Part shown: positions 10,893-22,150 of the stretch, one piece after another | Position numbering within the stretch: the stretch's first letter is position 1 | Layout of the letters: each line of letters begins with the position of its first letter | The notes under the pieces: model-generated | Seen by the model: only the letters and a program-made list of their open reading frames with translations | Told to the model about the DNA's origin: nothing | The model's database searches: none | Assembly: GCA_014607495.2 (NCBI GenBank) | Contig: CP053154.1 | Location: 12,958,001 to 13,022,000, forward strand | Source: Carposina sasakii | Taxonomy: Eukaryota; Arthropoda; Insecta; Lepidoptera; Carposinidae | Reading direction: 5' to 3' | Length of the DNA: 64,000 nucleotides | Program-made: the position numbers and the translations under genes

Positions 10893-13099
10893 TAAGGTGT
10901 TAGAAGAAATAGTTAACAGCAAACTCGTAATACAGAATCTGTAGGAAATATGTCCCAAGTTCGGCAAGCGCAATCCAGTCTAACATTTGACACGGAAATT
11001 GAGCGCACGAGACGACGAGATTGGTTTTAAATCGCATTATGCGCTCGATGCACTCTGCTCGGAGCTGCAACGGGAATCATGATGATATCCTCTTAATTAC
11101 ACCAATTTCGTTACAAGTAACGTTCTTTTTATTTAACAAAAAATCTACCAGATTTACGAAGTAGTAGCAAAACATTGGAACAATAACAGAAATAAAACTA
11201 GAACCCTTGAAGATTAATTTTAAAACAGGTTTTAATAGCATACTAAAAATAGAGGTGTTGCGATTATTTGTGAAAGAAAACAATGCCAACGACATAAATG
11301 GAATATGTAATGATGATATGACGACACGATAACCTCTGAATTATGGAAATAGAGGTATTATAAAATCAAATTTTGTTTTCTCTCAAAGGTTATATAGATT
11401 AGCAGATGAATGAATGAATTAAAGTATGACAAACATGTGCCGTTATTTTTGTATGAAGGACAAATATCGTTAAGACTGTGACAGAACCTGCGAAATAAAT
11501 AAAGAGACGGAAATGGCATTTGCAGCTTTCTCATAATTACTTTATCAGACTAATGTACCACTTGAAACAAAAAACCTTGTAGTACAACTAAAGATTCAAG
11601 TATGTATTTTATTCGAAAGGAGAGGTAACTAACATACCAGCCGTTAGAAAATACCATATTATTAAGCACTTATGAAGTGTGTACTTTTTCAAGTTTTAAT
11701 TTGCTACTTAATGAGTCATAGAAGGGTTCGTAGAACACACACGTTCTTCCCTCGGAATCAACCAAGAATTTAAATGACTTCCTTACTTAGTGAAACATGT
11801 TGGACAAACCTAACGCTTTGCCCATAGACTTGTGGATGGCAAAAGGTTACTATAATAAGTAATAGATAAATTATTCAATAGATATAACCGGAAGGCTAGG
11901 CACAAGGTGCTGCCACACCTGCCTTGTAATAGACCTTTGCAAAATGAGCAAGATGTTGTTCTACGACTTCAATATCTAACGTTTTTCCTATAATTGTAAC
12001 TAATGATTACCTATTATGGAAGTAAACGATTCTAATATAATTGTGTGCATCAGTCACACCAACAGCATAATCATTTCCTTGGCAATATGCAATAAGGAGA
12101 CAAAATTTTAAGTAAGTGACAAAATAGAGATTGAAGAAGAGCTCGCGGCTAAGGTTATAGAAGAAAATCCAAAGAAAAAAAACACAAGCAAAGAAGAATG
12201 AAAAAAAAAATGAATGAACCAGCTGTAACTCATCTTTTATCACAAAAAAGAAACACACAATAAGGGATGAAATCTTTGTCTGGGCGATGAAATCGCAATG
12301 GGATAAACTTCCCAAAATGTCTTTCTTTGAACACACTAATCTATTTCCCTAGAAGAGTCCCAAAATTTTGGAAGCTATCGAAGATTAGTCACAAATTACA
12401 ATCCCTTTGTTTAAGGATTTTTTTTTAAACGAACAGAAATTGGCTTGTGAAATAGAAGATTACTTAATAGTACTCGTATAGTTTATCTAAATAGTCTCCC
12501 AAAATTACCCGTCGCATTCGCGATCCTGCAGTTTTGGAAATACAGTAGGTATAATATTATATGTATGAATTTAAATGGAAGTTAAATGTGGAGCAAAATA
12601 AAAATATGGCAGAGGAATTTCTATAAATCCTTTTTTTTGAATTGTCAGATTATAATGTATTTACTTTACCAGATCTTTTTATTTTTGTATCCTCTAGTAA
12701 ACATTGTTTTTTGCATTGCACTTCTCCTAAATAAGGAATTCGATTTGAAAACTAACTTTACCTTCGTACTTTATATGTTTGTACTTTTGAAGAATGAAGG
12801 AGACAATTTTAATCTTTGTAAATCAAAACGGGCCGATCTGCAGCAACATTCTTATGAAGAATATCTTACATACATTATTATGAAGAAAAAAAGCTTCCAC
12901 TATATTTTGCCCTACGTAATAGTCCCCCAGGCGAGGGGAGCCCATTGTCGAAAAACTGACAAAAAACGAGAACTTTTTCTGTTACAAACTCGCGAGTAGT
13001 GTTTTTTGTAGTCCCAAAAGCGCCAAAATGTATTTGACTTTGCTTACCGAGAACATAATATTTGGTTGCCTCACGTTGAGCGTCGATAACGATCATAAA
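10893..13099. other. AT-rich non-coding DNA
   Basis: No gene is recognised. An ATG-started frame at 12586-12999 (137 codons, plus) is hydrophobic at first and then basic, with no known motif and poor codon composition; I regard it as probably spurious. 12140-12260 is A-rich with ORF shadows. Two gaps in the AT pattern near 12930-13000 lead into the CpG-rich patch that follows. Confidence 0.5.
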
Positions 13100-13600
13100 G
13101 CACTGAATTCATTAATCCCATAATATCGTTCCCACATGCATGCGTGATTTGGGCCCGAGGTCGGGGATAATCACCTCGGTCGGTGGCGTAACATAACTTC
13201 TCATCGCCAGTGGGCGTCTCGGTCAGCTCCTCACCAGGGTGGTAGCACTGCACATCCTTGACATGGCTCACACACAACACTGCATGGTATCACTGTTTGG
13301 CACTGATCGGTAGTCGCACTATGTCACTGTCACGGAGCCGGGTCGCGAGACGGGCGGCCGGGGCTATCATCGACGATGCATTGGCGGCAGTGCGCGGCGC
13401 GGTCGGTCCCGGGCACGCAACAGCTGACGGGAGGCGCAGTCCCCCCGCGGTCCCGCGCGCGCAGCCGGTGCGTGCGCCTCGTCCCGCACCCCGCTCCGCA
13501 CCTCTAATCCATTATTTACGGACGGCCGACCGGTTTCAGGCGTTCGTTCTGCCAGCGCTCCACGACGATCGTTCAAATTTAATGCCCTTCCTATGTCCGG
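13100..13600. promoter_or_regulatory. CpG-rich patch, possible promoter/first exon
   Basis: This is the strongest G+C and CpG block in the window (densest 13330-13520), and all reading frames become long simply because stops are rare. On the minus strand, downstream of the dense part, an open frame (about 13140-13270) uses G/C-ending codons, encodes a stretch with three spaced Cys, and contains the donor-like CCTG|GTGAGG. A short ATG frame on the same strand also reaches that donor. The initiator-like ATCAGTG occurs near 13300. A minus-strand promoter with a first exon is possible. No protein family is recognised. Confidence 0.28.
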
Positions 13601-14189
13601 CCTCTAATGTGATAAGATTACGGTCCATCAAGGTTTGGGAACCGCTTAACGAATATGCCAAATTTCAGACAGGTTGTAGTTTACGAAAACCAATTAAAGT
13701 TTAAATACGGTCATGTTTACTTGTGTTCAACGATATGGAAGGAGATCATTTACGGAGAGAACTTATCAACCTTTGTTGTTTTACAGAACACTGACAGTTT
13801 AAAACTTGATGAACAGATACAGTCAAAATTCAAGTCCACATAAAAACTTTCACGCTTGACCCTCACACGAGTCGAGCTTATCGTCGAGATCTATGTGTCT
13901 TATTTCTGTGAAAGCAACTGTGACGTTTTCTTTATCAAATCTTAATTCTATTTCTGGGAACAGTTTAAACCTTTTGGGGTTTTCAGATAAAACTACTTCA
14001 AAAGCGTGGGAACGCCAGATTCCCTCATCTTAAAAATGTTACAAGTAATTCAGGACTTTTGCACGCGTTAAAATGTACCGTGATTTTATGTGGAAGCGAA
14101 GATAATGGTCGACGCAGGGGGGAGCATCAAAATAAATTTAAGCTCGTTAATTAGAACAGCTCAAGAATATCCGAAATATCACACGGAGA

Positions 14190-14640
14190 CCACCACGTCG
14201 GTGCCGTTCGCTCGTGAGATTATATTTTGTGGGATCTAATACAAGACACTAAGGTTTCAATGCAGCTCTGATGGGGGTCTTGCACAGCCGGAGGGTAGCC
14301 GCAGTGTTTCATTACAGCGTTCGCAGTAACATTAGCGTCGAGCGAGCGAGTCCTGAGATACCTACTCCAGGATCCACTTTCGGCTGCCATAGAAATCACG
14401 TAGTTCGCGGAACTTTGTTACCTGGTGCGGCGGCAACGCAGCCAAGGTGAACGTTCGGGCCAAGGACGGAACGAGCGGCAGGAGGGAAGCCGCACCTCTC
14501 GCCCCCTACGCCCCGTGCTCGAGTAAAAACGCTTCGAACCTTCAAGTCGGCGGTGCCTGCCGGTGTAGCCCGGCAAAAAAGGGTCCGACGGAACAAATAG
14601 AAAACACTCGGTCGAAAAAAGAAAACCCAAATAACAGGGT
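14190..14640. promoter_or_regulatory. Second CpG-rich patch, function unknown
   Basis: G+C and CpG are clearly raised, with GAGCGAGCGAGTCC, GGTGCGGCGGCAACGC and GTGCCTGCCGGTGTAGCCCGG. Overlapping frames of 70-93 codons exist on both strands without motifs. It may be a conserved regulatory element or an untranslated exon. I see no splice or polyadenylation signals that settle it. Confidence 0.2.
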
Positions 14641-17600
14641 CTCGAATAACAGAACTAGTTGGGTCCTTTTCTGGCAAATATCTAAATAAGGGACACTGAT
14701 AATAGCTAGTCGGTTGCCTGCATTGTTTGAAGGGTTGTGCTTTTTAGACGTAATATTACCACGTTAGTTTCTGTCCTCTAATGACATAATATAACAAGAT
14801 TCAGGGCTTATCTGTATAAAAACCTACATAGGAAGAGGTGCACCAATGTCATCGACTTCTTTACTGGACAAGTCTTGAGATTCAATGCAATGACTGACGA
14901 CTAGATTCTTGAATATTAATATTCCAGAAAAGTTCATGTCCATTTCCATTATTCATGGTACTTGTTGGTTATTCTCAAAGCGTAAACAGTGGTGTTTTTC
15001 TTTACATTTCATATAATACCTTGTTTTATACTGTTTCTTTAACCGGTTTTGCTTAGACAAGATCTTCCGGATAAAACTTGGAATTCATCGCTTACTGTTA
15101 TCATTAGTACTTACCTACTATTTCAAATTAAGTGCATATGTGGCAAATTAAGTATGAAGTCATTCCCAATGCCACCATAGATATGAACAATATAACACAA
15201 TAGACAGATACGAGTACAAATTACGTATTCCCATTCAATAGCATCGAGAGTCCCAATAAACATTTACAGGTTATATTATTTGACCGGTATCATGTCCACT
15301 GGGTGTTACATCACCGTACACAAATAGAATCTCCTGGAGCCACTTACGCACAGTCCGCTTCACAAGGCGCTACAATCTACTCTACTCTAGCCTATCTTTG
15401 TGCGAACAAGAAAGAGAGGGACAGGGTAGTGTTACAGTTAAGCAGGAACTCTATTTATATGCAAATATAGCCTCGAAGCCGACACCTGTTTGCGTATTCT
15501 CGACACTCGTCGCGAAGCTTTGTGGTAACACTGTTTCAATCCACGATGACCCTTTATTGCAGGATGGAGAGCACAATATTTTTTTTTTATCGGACATCAT
15601 TAACTGTAAATTAAAATTTAATTATTGATATCCAAGAAATCAATCAATAACGTTTATTACTGATGTAATCTGCCGTATGTTTTACTACTTCCGAAAATAA
15701 AATAGTTTTCGCCCGTCGTAGCTAAAAAGTTTGCAAGGAGAAAATCAGCCTGTTTTGTATTCAATTTCCCTCGCGGTTTGGCGCTGTCACATCTTTCCGT
15801 TATTGCCATATTTCCTCCCACACCCTCCGCACGTGAAGGACCTAAAGAGAAGACTTAGATCGGGGATAGCGGCAACTCGTCCATTTATCATACTCGGACG
15901 CAGCCGGGATCCTGAGTGCGTTCCTGTGTATGTCTGGTCTCTGCGATATGTTTGTTGTTTATTTTGTTTACACATGTTACTTCATCTGCAGTGCAGATTA
16001 TGAGTGGCAATTCATTTTGTGGGCTTTTGTCATTAATTTTATTGATTGCAGTAGGTTCTTTGTCATTTTCATTGTCTCGTTGCCGACCTTGATCGTCAAG
16101 TTCGTATGTGATTCATGAGGTGGTTCGAGTGTTACTAATTTGATGTATTACGATTCGAATACTGTCTGTCAATCAGTTTTATCCTGCACCATCATATTGC
16201 GCGTTGGCCAAAGGGCGACGTCCGCGGCGTCCTTCTTCGCCCTCTTGTACAATGCCTTGGAACGATGATATACAGTGTTCATTTCATTCAACCGGATATT
16301 AATTATATCTTTTCCTAAATTACTTTTCTGTTTTCGCATAGTAACAATAGGATTAGGATTTAATCATTTAATACTTGTTAATCCAGCGAATTTTCTTGTT
16401 TAACTGTCTTGTGTGATTATGTGTTACAATCATAACTATTAGAATTCGCTGCAATGTTAACGACCGAAGGTTTATGACACATAATTACGTACGTTTAGAT
16501 CGGTAATTAATTATACTGTACTTGTATTACAATGTTTTCCATTTAGACGCATTTGACTCGGAAGTATGCAAATGCGAACCTGAGTTATTAAAATATAATT
16601 TCTTAATGGGGTAATATTAAACCTTGTTATTGACGCTGACTGAAGATAAAACATAGTACGAAGTCTATAAATATAGCCGTAGCGAAGTGCTTTTCGCGTT
16701 TTCTTGCACATCGCATTATAAAATCGTGTACTTTGATATTGGAGGTGGAAGTTGAGACGCTTGCAGGGTTTGGGAGGGTGAAAATCACCCGCAGCGTCTT
16801 GCTTCCGAGACATCTCTAAATTTCAAAGTCAGCAGAGCAGGGGAGTATCGACGCGATGCGGCGATAGCTTGGAGAGACGTCTCGCCTCTATGACCCACAA
16901 ACAAAGCGCTCGACGCTCCAGCCTTTATATCTCGTAAATATTTTGTTACGCACTCCTCCCATACAATATTTATGGGTTAGGGACCACCATAGCGATTAGA
17001 ATGCCGTTTCTTTGCAATATTGGGAACGTTACCAGCTTACTCCATATGGATGTTTGCATATTTTACGAAACAAAATATTCAGGGATACACAGGAAATGTT
17101 TGGAATTGGTGAATTAAGGTAATCTTCACCTTATTTAAAATGTAAACGATGCTAGGCTTGTATTCATAAAATATCGGTAATGCATTATATACACAAATGT
17201 TAAATTAAGTAATTTCAAGGCATAACAAATATACATAAAATTATACACTCATACGCCTTCTTAACCATAACCATGTATCTTATTCCTCATATATGCATTA
17301 ACCTATAGATAGTGCCAACTTGTGATATTGTACATATTATTATCTTCACCGACAACGTTAAAAAGAGCAAAGACAGGAAGGCAAGTGCGACAATGCGGCG
17401 ACAACTACAATTTACCAATCAATCGGCCAATGGACTGTCGCTATTACCATTTACCGTGACTATTGGTAGACAAACAAGGAGCATATTAATGCCATGGATA
17501 CGTTAGTCATTATATTTTAGTTCACATAACTTATAGAGTAATTATTTCAGAAATCTTTGTTAAAATACCTTAGTTGAATTTAAACCATCAAAAAACATAT

Positions 17601-19099
17601 TTAATGTGAGCAAATTAAAATGTTTATCCAAGGATATCACTAACAAGAAATACAAAGTTGCTGGAAGTGACATTTTCCAAAACGAATAAATCTTCTCAAC
17701 TCGCATTAGCCGACAAAGTAAGAAGCGACAAAAAAGATGTTAGACACTCACTTTCGTTTATCCCTTTTTCGTTTAGCCGGGGAATAAGCAAATGGCTTTG
17801 GAGTACACGCCGCACGGCATAAATCTTAATTTATTTAGACGATGCCTCGGGAATAGAACTCTAAAATAATTGAAATGGAGATTAATTTTGGCACTGCGTT
17901 CTTACTGCAATCCGTTGAAATGTTATGATCTGACTTACTGGGAGCGAAGGGGAATATGGAAAACCAATAAAAATGTTGAACAAGTTATGAACTTATATTG
18001 CTTGATAATAAGTATGGTACCTTTATCATTGGTTGGGATCATTCTGGGAGGGAAGTTTAATTTGGTTCTTACAGCGTAGCGGACACAGTTGATATTGTAG
18101 TGAGCAGATGCCTACCGCTGCTATAAATGCGGGCTCGATGATATCCCGGAAGTTATCCCATCCATTGCCCTATTTATAAACCGCAAGGAAGCATTGTTTA
18201 ACTTTAACATAGCATTAGACATATCTGAATAAAAATATCTAGTAAGTACAGATGAAAGATCGATAATAAACAATATTATGAAAACAATTAATACCAGGAA
18301 CCATTCAGATTAGAGAGAAAAGTAAACTAGGTTAATAATCAATGTTTTAGAGTAAGAAAAGGGACATATTAGCGGAAACATTAATAAAAGGGTGTTAAGA
18401 TATAACACCTCGCATCCGTTTATCTGTTTGTTTTCACTGGAATAGCTTCAAGATGAAATTAATTCAGATTTAATTCCAGTTTTAAAAAGTTAATCTACAA
18501 AAGACATGGCAGTTCTATTGAATTATTATAAATAGGTGTTATATTACAGTTTGAATAGAAATGGAAGATTTTATTCAAAACTCAGAACCCTTCGAAAGAT
18601 ATCCAATTATAAATATTTAAAGTGTGTAAATGTAAATGTATTGGTCGGGCTTCGTAATTTAATTCTGGCGTATAGAGTTTCTTATTGACATATCCATTAG
18701 GTATTGTCGCAAGGAAATGTTTCGGTCTCGGAAATACTGTTTATTTATTCTACATTAACGACTTCAATATCATTTTTATCTTTATATAACACATTTCTTA
18801 TTTCCATAAAAAAAAAACATTCTCTCATGGCCTATTTACTACTAAAAACAGGTAAAATTCATGCACAAAAAATCTGCAGATTTAGCTTGAAGACGGCCCT
18901 TTTTCATAGATAGATATGGGTTGCAAGAAATAATCAACACGCCGCGCCGCCGACTTAAGACTTAAAATTATGAAGAACGTTGGTTCTTATTGTATTGGCT
19001 TTCCGTAACTTCTTTAGTATTATGTTCAATTTCGATAAAATAACTTTCTTCGACTCAGCATGAGTAAAACTTTATGTTTGTGTTTAGATCCATAATACA
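14641..19099. other. Mostly unique AT-rich DNA
   Basis: No gene is recognised. GC-richer islands lie at 15760-15930, 16200-16260 (with a GGGCGA...TCGCCC hairpin) and 16780-16930. They could be conserved regulatory elements. Frames of 60-100 codons in this stretch lack ATG or plausible composition. Confidence 0.5.
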
Positions 19100-19381
19100 T
19101 CTATAATATAAAAATGAATCGCTAAATGTGTTGGTAAGCGCGAATCTCGAGAACGGCTGAACCGATTTCGCTAATTCTTTTTTTAGCGTATTCCTTGAAG
19201 TACAGGGATGGTTTTAACGGAGAGAAAAATAATAAAAAATGTCTGAACATGTCTAAAACATTCCTTTTCTACATTCCCATAAAAAACAATTTGTTCGAAA
19301 TTTGAAAGTCCGGGAAGGCAAAACAATTGGGTGACGTTAGTTCAAAGGCGTGGGACAGGACAACGTCGTCAGGTCCGCTAG
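19100..19381 (+). mobile_element. Non-autonomous Helitron, complete
   Basis: The 5' end is TCTATAATATAAAAATGAAT, followed by the characteristic CTCGAGAACGGCTGAACCG. The 3' end is GGACAACGTCGTCAGGTCC, a short hairpin, followed by the terminal CGCTAG. The base before is A (19099) and the base after is T (19382), the A|T insertion site Helitrons use. At 282 bp it has no Rep/helicase gene and must depend on an autonomous partner. Both ends are intact, so the insertion is probably fairly young. Confidence 0.92.
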
Positions 19382-19477
19382 TATAAAATATATTCACTTT
19401 TTATTCCAGGTAATCTATTGCCACTAAGAATGCACCCACCCTCGCTAGGTGCATTGCTAGCAATATTAATACAATAT

Positions 19478-19544
19478 TAATACATAACTAAGGCAATAAA
19501 AAAAGTAATAAATTAATACATAACTAAGGCAATAAAAAAAGGAA
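19478..19544. repeat. 36-bp tandem duplication
   Basis: AATACATAACTAAGGCAATA followed by seven A occurs twice, starting at about 19479 and 19515 (36 bases apart). The copies are almost identical, so this is a recent slippage or repair duplication. The preceding CAATATTAATACAATATTAAT adds a shorter repeat. Confidence 0.85.
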
Positions 19545-20047
19545 CCTTCACTACGTTTACCCCCTTTTCTAGGAATATCAGGGTTACCAGAGGTTACCTA
19601 CACAGAGACACGTGTACCACTAACATTGGAGCTGAGCTAATGCACCTTTGATCTTTAAGCATTGAAACCCGATGCATGCTCACTTTATAGTTCGAGGAAG
19701 GTATTATAAACATAGTCGTCGAAGTTAGTACTCATATAATACTACCAGCTTGGTGAACCTATCATGTTTGATGCTATGAAATTCTAGTAAAGTATAAACG
19801 AATCTAGATTCTTTTTATAAAATCAATAAACTGAAACAAAACAATTATTGAAACTGCAATAAAATTCTCCACTGAGATTCTTACAAACTTAGCAAACTTG
19901 TCTAAGAGGGGACTAGAGAGGGAGTCCTGAAAACTTTCTAGTCTCGATCATAGAGAGCAATCGCCATGGAATGCACTTCGCTTTGTAGATGTTTCGTATT
20001 TTTTATTTGTCTTGTCCATTTCCACGACCGGTAATAATCAAGTTAAC

Positions 20048-20120
20048 TTCTTTTTAACCGACTGCGCCAGAAGGAGGGTTATGTTTTTAAATGTGTGCAT
20101 GTAGCTGTGTGTGTGTGTGC
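20048..20120. repeat. Lepidopteran interspersed-repeat fragment plus (GT)n
   Basis: CTTTTTAACCGACTGCGCCA followed by GAAGGAGGGTTATG resembles the 'TTTTTAACCGACTTC...GGAGGAGG' repeat I recall from many lepidopteran genomes. It is followed by a (GT) run at 20107-20119. It is too short to classify further. Confidence 0.45.
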
Positions 20121-20958
20121 ATAACACACTAATCTAAAGGTTTAACGGCTTGTCACATTTATGCTTGAGAGGTAATATTAGTCTTGCTCTTGAGAGTGAC
20201 ACAGACTGGGTGTTTTCTGTAAGTAGATAAGGCTATTGGACCTCTGATTTAGAATCGGAAAGGGCGATATGTTCCACTTTAATATACGTATGAAGTGATT
20301 TTGGAAATGTGTGTTCATATTGTTTCTCTACAATTTTTTCCTGTCCATCGTGAGAGACACGTTAGTCTGTGTTGTTAGTTAACTTTTTATCTTCGATACA
20401 ACTTCGATTGGCAGAGACGAGTTTCCTTTTAAGATCCACCATTACCTCTCGTTTAATAACAATTATCCGTTTTAAAAGTTGCGTCCAGCAAAAACTTCTA
20501 ATTACTATTTGCTAAGGTCTATCTATTAAAAAATGTATGTTTTTATAACAAACTCATGACAAACCAGTGGTCAGTTTTTTTTTCTATACTCTACGCCGTA
20601 GAGTCTACGGAATCCTATACTAAACAATAGAGCCACAACAATAAAAATTACCACATGGTCAGCAACTAGCTACAGTTTTTGTTTGCATCAATTGATTTCA
20701 ATGCAACATTACATACAACGGGTTATCGTATACGTAACCCCACTCGATCCTGTATCTCTGTATTAATCCAACGTGGTTTTAACAAACGCGTTTTTAACGG
20801 TCGGATGATTTTTATTACCAAGCCGATAGAGAATATTTTCGATGTGGATACGCAAATGTTCCGCGGATATAAGATATGAGCTTACGGTCAAGGTATTGGT
20901 CAGGGTCCAGAGCGTTCCCACGGGGATCGCATGCGCAAGCGTATACCGCAATACGTAC

Positions 20959-21083
20959 CTGTGGACAAACATAGCTTGATTAGTTGATTGCTGTCTAGAA
21001 AAACTTTCAGATATATTAGGATATATAGCATCACAGAGCTTTCTGTCTAAAGGAGTAACCCTAGGTAAAGGATTTACGAAGTT
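20959..21083 (-). CDS. Candidate internal coding exon, unknown protein
   Basis: On the minus strand a pyrimidine-rich stretch (plus 21090-21165, including TTGCTTTTTTGTGCTGAG) ends in an AG acceptor at 21084-21085. It is followed by 125 open bases and the donor CCACAG|GTACGTATT at 20953-20958. The exon would encode about 41 residues rich in Pro, Ser, Asn and Gln (starting NFVNPLPRVTPLDRK), with no recognised domain. The frame stays open upstream through the pyrimidine tract, giving a hydrophobic stretch without an ATG, and downstream past the donor. Composition and splice signals are better than elsewhere in the window, but no partner exon was found. Confidence 0.33.
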
Positions 21084-21832
21084 CTCAGCACAAAAAAGCA
21101 ATAATGTATATAAACATAATATGCAGCAACACAGCAATGTAGAGAGGACAAAGGGAGAGAGGGAAAATATTTTTTAACTAATCTTAAAATAAAATTCTGT
21201 TGTATTACTGCATTAACCAAGAACGTAAGTAAACCAAACTAAACATTTTAAGCAGGCATAGGTACAATAACTAATAACAATAAACTTGGAGATACCACGA
21301 CTATTATAATGATGCCATTATAAAGTAAGTAGATAATATGTAAATGTAAGTTCTTTAAAATATATCCACCGACAGAGGATATAATATTCAGACCATTAAA
21401 CTGTAATAAACGGGAGCCACTTCTTTGTGGGTGCTCCGCCCAACTTCCTACCCTACATTTTATCTGTCACCATTAGGTGCATATCAAAAATACCGTTAAT
21501 GTATGTTTCAGTTACGAAATCTTCTCACATCGGCGCTAGTGTATTTGTAACTCTAATGCTGCTTAACATATTACATTTAGTTCCTTTCAAATCCGCTGGA
21601 CTTTGGTATGGAAGCAGACTTGTATCAGGGCAAACAATGAAAATACTTCGTAAGCTTTAAGCTCTTTCATGTCAACTTTAACGAATTATAGCGACTCTAC
21701 ATTTCGAATTTTAACTAATTCTTTACAATATTAATTTAGGTAACTAATTTAAGTAATATCAACTTCGTTAAATTAGAACACATGTAAAATTAAACGCACA
21801 TAAAGCTGATAAATATTAATACTCTTCTACCA

Positions 21833-21957
21833 TTGGGGCTAAAAGGCATCAATACAATTTTATATTTTTTACATGACTTACGAGTACGTTGCGTAAGTCA
21901 TGTAAAAACGAAAGTAAATATACATAATATAAAATTGTATTGATGCTTTTTAAGCCC
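21833..21957. repeat. Long interrupted palindrome
   Basis: Outer arms: GGCATCAATACAATTTTATA from 21845 pairs with TATAAAATTGTATTGATGC ending 21946. Inner arms: TTTACATGACTTAC at 21868-21881 pairs perfectly with GTAAGTCATGTAAA at 21893-21906 around an 11-base loop. Flanking GGGGCTAAAAG and CTTTTTAAGCCCGC extend the symmetry. It is probably a small foldback element. No target duplication was clear. Confidence 0.75.
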
Positions 21958-22150
21958 GCTGGCGGTGACGTCACTTTTTTTCTAAGGCCCTTTGAGCACA
22001 GGAAGTGCGCCTCGTGGGCGGACGTTTGGTACGGGCGAGGAAGCGGCGTGTCCGGACCGCGCGAGTACCGCTAGTCGGCGGGTTGAGCTGTCAGATTTGT
22101 TGGTTCAATTCCACTGTGACGTCACAACTTGTTTTTGAGCAGGAGTATTT
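21958..22150. other. CpG-rich block with two GTGACGTCAC palindromes
   Basis: It lies directly beside the palindrome. GTGACGTCAC occurs near 21965-21974 and again near 22117-22126, bracketing a CpG-dense stretch (22000-22080). A 91-codon plus-strand frame through it is arginine-rich and lacks a known motif. It may be part of the same mobile element as the palindrome, or a CRE-bearing regulatory element. Confidence 0.35.

Larger units (their letters stand above)
19382..20958. other. AT-rich DNA with small repeats
   Basis: Apart from the tandem duplication and the repeat fragment listed separately, I see no gene. An 8-bp-arm inverted repeat, ACTCTACG C CGTAGAGT, lies at 20588-20604. 20670-20880 is open on the plus strand and overlaps the region 3' of the minus-strand candidate exon. 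Confidence 0.5.

Noticed and set aside
12586..12999. 137-codon ATG frame
   Set aside because: Phe/Leu/Ile/Lys-rich composition is what AT-rich DNA gives by chance; no motif or polyadenylation signal.
13258..13704. 148-codon Arg/Ala/Pro-rich frame
   Set aside because: It is open because the DNA is CpG-rich and lacks stops; no domain, and it starts without ATG.
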